DNA from: UBA6163 sp041753075
GTDB lineage: Bacteria > Planctomycetota > Planctomycetia > Pirellulales > Pirellulaceae
DNA length: 64,000 nucleotides
NCBI GenBank assembly: GCA_041753075.1
Contig: JBGSVE010000007.1
Span: 24,373 to 88,372, forward strand
Reading direction: 5' to 3'
Under the pieces are notes generated by a model, which was given only the letters and a program-made list of their open reading frames with translations, searched no databases and was not told the DNA's origin. This document shows positions 63,301 to 64,000 of this stretch, in pieces; the stretch's first letter is position 1, and the number at the start of each line of letters is the position of its first letter. A program made the position numbers and the translations under genes.

Positions 63301-63747
63301 CGCGGCATCATCACGATACGAAATATACTTTGATTGCCATTTTGAATCGTCCAACAGCCCCATCGTCCAAGACGACGGCTCACTCCACGTTGCCACGCCC
63401 TGGGCATTGAAGGCCTGAACTTTCCAATAACACCGATCGCGTGATTTCAGTGGCGATCCTTCGTATTCAACGAACAGCGTTTGACTGGAATCAACTTTGC
63501 CCGAATCCCAGAGGTCGCCTTCCTGACGATTCAACTTGTCTGCCGATGAGGCGACGAGCAACTGATAGCCGGTTTGAGCCTGACCGCGACCTTCAGACTC
63601 CACAAGCCAGCTAAGTCGCGGCTTAGTCGCATCGATACCGATCGGATTGTCCAGATACTCACAACGCAAATGGGTCGGCGTAAGTTCAGCCGCACAGGCA
63701 GATGCGACGAGACAATAGGAAAACAGAAGGAAGCAAAGAGGTTTCAT
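60334..63747 (-). CDS. Secreted alpha-L-rhamnosidase (GH78) with extra C-terminal domain
   Basis: 1137 residues with a signal peptide (about 1-19). N-terminal beta domains carry the typical ECEYLDNPIGID-like start (here RCEYLDNPIGIDATKPRLSW) and the loop LHLNGQRVSDAMFAPGWTDY. The (alpha/alpha)6 catalytic domain has CPQRDERMGWTGDAQAY near 540, where Asp and Glu of DERxGWxGDA are catalytic. The last ~170 residues are an additional beta domain, possibly carbohydrate binding. The enzyme releases L-rhamnose from polysaccharides or glycosides outside the cytoplasm. It heads an operon with the aldehyde dehydrogenase and aldolase. Confidence 0.95.
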   Translation of the reverse strand: MKPLCFLLFSYCLVASACAAELTPTHLRCEYLDNPIGIDATKPRLSWLVESEGRGQAQTGYQLLVASSADKLNRQEGDLWDSGKVDSSQTLFVEYEGSPLKSRDRCYWKVQAFNAQGVATWSEPSSWTMGLLDDSKWQSKYISYRDDAAIHTDTRSLFLPAARQYRKEFAAKKEVKHATIYATALGIYELHLNGQRVSDAMFAPGWTDYLQRAYYNTYDVTDMVQQGDNAVGAWVADGWYSGYVGFGLLTGMGTEKNGRYTYGKTPSVMAQLEIEYTDGTRETIGTDSTWKVTGNGPIQEADLLMGEAYDARKEMSGWSTADFNDSGWEDAILASENGHPKAMFYEARNPNEKGGGPKITGAERDFAFKRPKLEAFPGVPVRVIEELPTRTVTKRAEGTYTFDLGQNFAGVIRLKVKGPAGHKVTIRYGEMLHPDGRLMTENLRKARATDFYICKGDANGEVYQPRFTFHGFQYVEVENFPGEPTVESVTGLVLHSATPMTSAFACSDPMVNQLFKNVVWTQRANFLDLPTDCPQRDERMGWTGDAQAYVGTAAYNADIGAFYTKWLRELMESQRPSGAFPGYAPFPFQHGWDFGSAWADAGVICPWTIWQAYGDTRVIEDCWEPMVRFMKWRDETAVNDLGIAHGNAWGDWLTQGADTPLEYIDTIYYAISAKMMAEMADAVGRNDESKVYRDQFEKTKTAFQAKYLRDDGSVNVNTQTAQALALFSDLVPQAKRDGTGRHLAKMIADNGNHMSTGFLGTRPLLPVLSSAGQHDLATFLFQSREFPSWGYEIANGATTIWERWDSYTKEDAFGRHNAAMNSFSHYAFGAVCQWMFETLAGIRSDGPGYKKIIIHPQPPARGSNAMHEPIDWVRASYESIRGMIRSEWKIDGEQFHLNVTVPANTTATVFIPTGNADSITENGKSLADHPHVKLLRSEDGSVVLAVASGSYQFVAASGVPIADSKLQTSIPKDTSINPDDIDLVGATKLVNWDFTIPSEADMWTERQGVDVVQREGKTYLVATGDDSQMATTLSSDLAGQLVIALRAMPTKGATSQFFWANPARGFNGSMQSKRTLTSSEQVHDYLFTVSGNGPVKKIRFDPFATYDKYADQGEMLIESITVYRLQPPTPPIERAEK

Positions 63748-64000
63748 AGTTGGTTATTTGGTAAGACTAGCTGTTCAGGTCAAAAAATCACAAGTGGTCA
63801 AGTAAATTGCGTGCTTTAACATGAGTCTGGGCTGCCCAAAAATTGGTCCATCCGGGTTAATCGTGGATAGGCAGGATGTGCTGTTGGATTTTTTGAGGGA
63901 TGGCTCCCGTGTCCAAAGTGACTGAAGGACGATCCTGTGCCGTACAATTGACGTGCCGGGTGAAGCGGACTGAAGCTCTGCGGGGACGCAACTTTGGAAG
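63748..64000. other. Terminal 253 bp, no gene recognised
   Basis: Upstream of the rhamnosidase gene. It should contain its promoter. Only short open stretches are present, none with recognisable protein sequence. No transposon end or RNA gene was seen; the sequence is cut by the window edge. Confidence 0.5.

Overview
The window looks like a chromosome segment from a planctomycete of the Pirellulaceae type (Rhodopirellula-like). The signs are: a DUF1559 prepilin-like protein with an H-x9-DG C-terminus; a giant secreted protein with a LEPR-XLL-like N-terminus and a dockerin C-terminus; two PEP-CTERM proteins, one with autotransporter-associated strand repeats; an arylsulfatase next to sugar-catabolism genes; a cytochrome c554-like multihaem protein; and palindromic intergenic repeats. 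No tRNA, rRNA, CRISPR array, intact insertion sequence or prophage was seen. The assignment rests on family knowledge and was not tested by a search.

Layout. 1-2064: 3' part of a TPR plus redoxin-like gene. 2219-7791: rhamnose region, with an AraC-type regulator and sulfatase facing L-rhamnose isomerase, an NCS1-like permease and a 65-residue membrane protein. 7887-21185: a large minus-strand cluster (DUF4132 protein, 1683-residue unknown, MoxR ATPase, DUF5682-vWA fusion, SWIM protein). It corresponds in content to the E. coli yehI/L/M/P/Q set and is interrupted by a small oppositely oriented gene pair (a 77-residue protein and a retropepsin-like protein). 21458-30206: a 2683-residue secreted protein combining several phosphatase-like modules, then a PEP-CTERM protein. 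30203-36671: small exported or membrane proteins, a YHYH protein, agmatine deiminase, an esterase, a lysine-rich protein, and a TrhO-RluA fusion. 36930-37180: a decayed GxxExxY gene. 37301-43676: an orphan NtrC-like regulator, an SGNH hydrolase, and an operon of Bpt, threonine aldolase and a GT39-like membrane protein. 43967-57387: a giant PEP-CTERM adhesin-like protein, GlnRS, an outer-membrane barrel with a five-haem cytochrome, a hairpin cluster, a small membrane protein and a DUF1559 protein. 57545-63747: a second rhamnose operon (GH78 alpha-L-rhamnosidase, aldehyde dehydrogenase, tandem class II aldolase).

The two ends of the window can be read together. The secreted sulfatase and rhamnosidase could release L-rhamnose from sulfated algal-type glycans, RhaA would isomerise it, and the aldolase and dehydrogenase could handle rhamnulose-1-phosphate and lactaldehyde. 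No rhamnulokinase is present here. The most unusual region is the MoxR/vWA cluster with its nested pair. Other points of interest are the multi-phosphatase protein, the aldolase whose second half has lost its metal-site residues, the TrhO-RluA fusion, and two different families of structured intergenic repeats.
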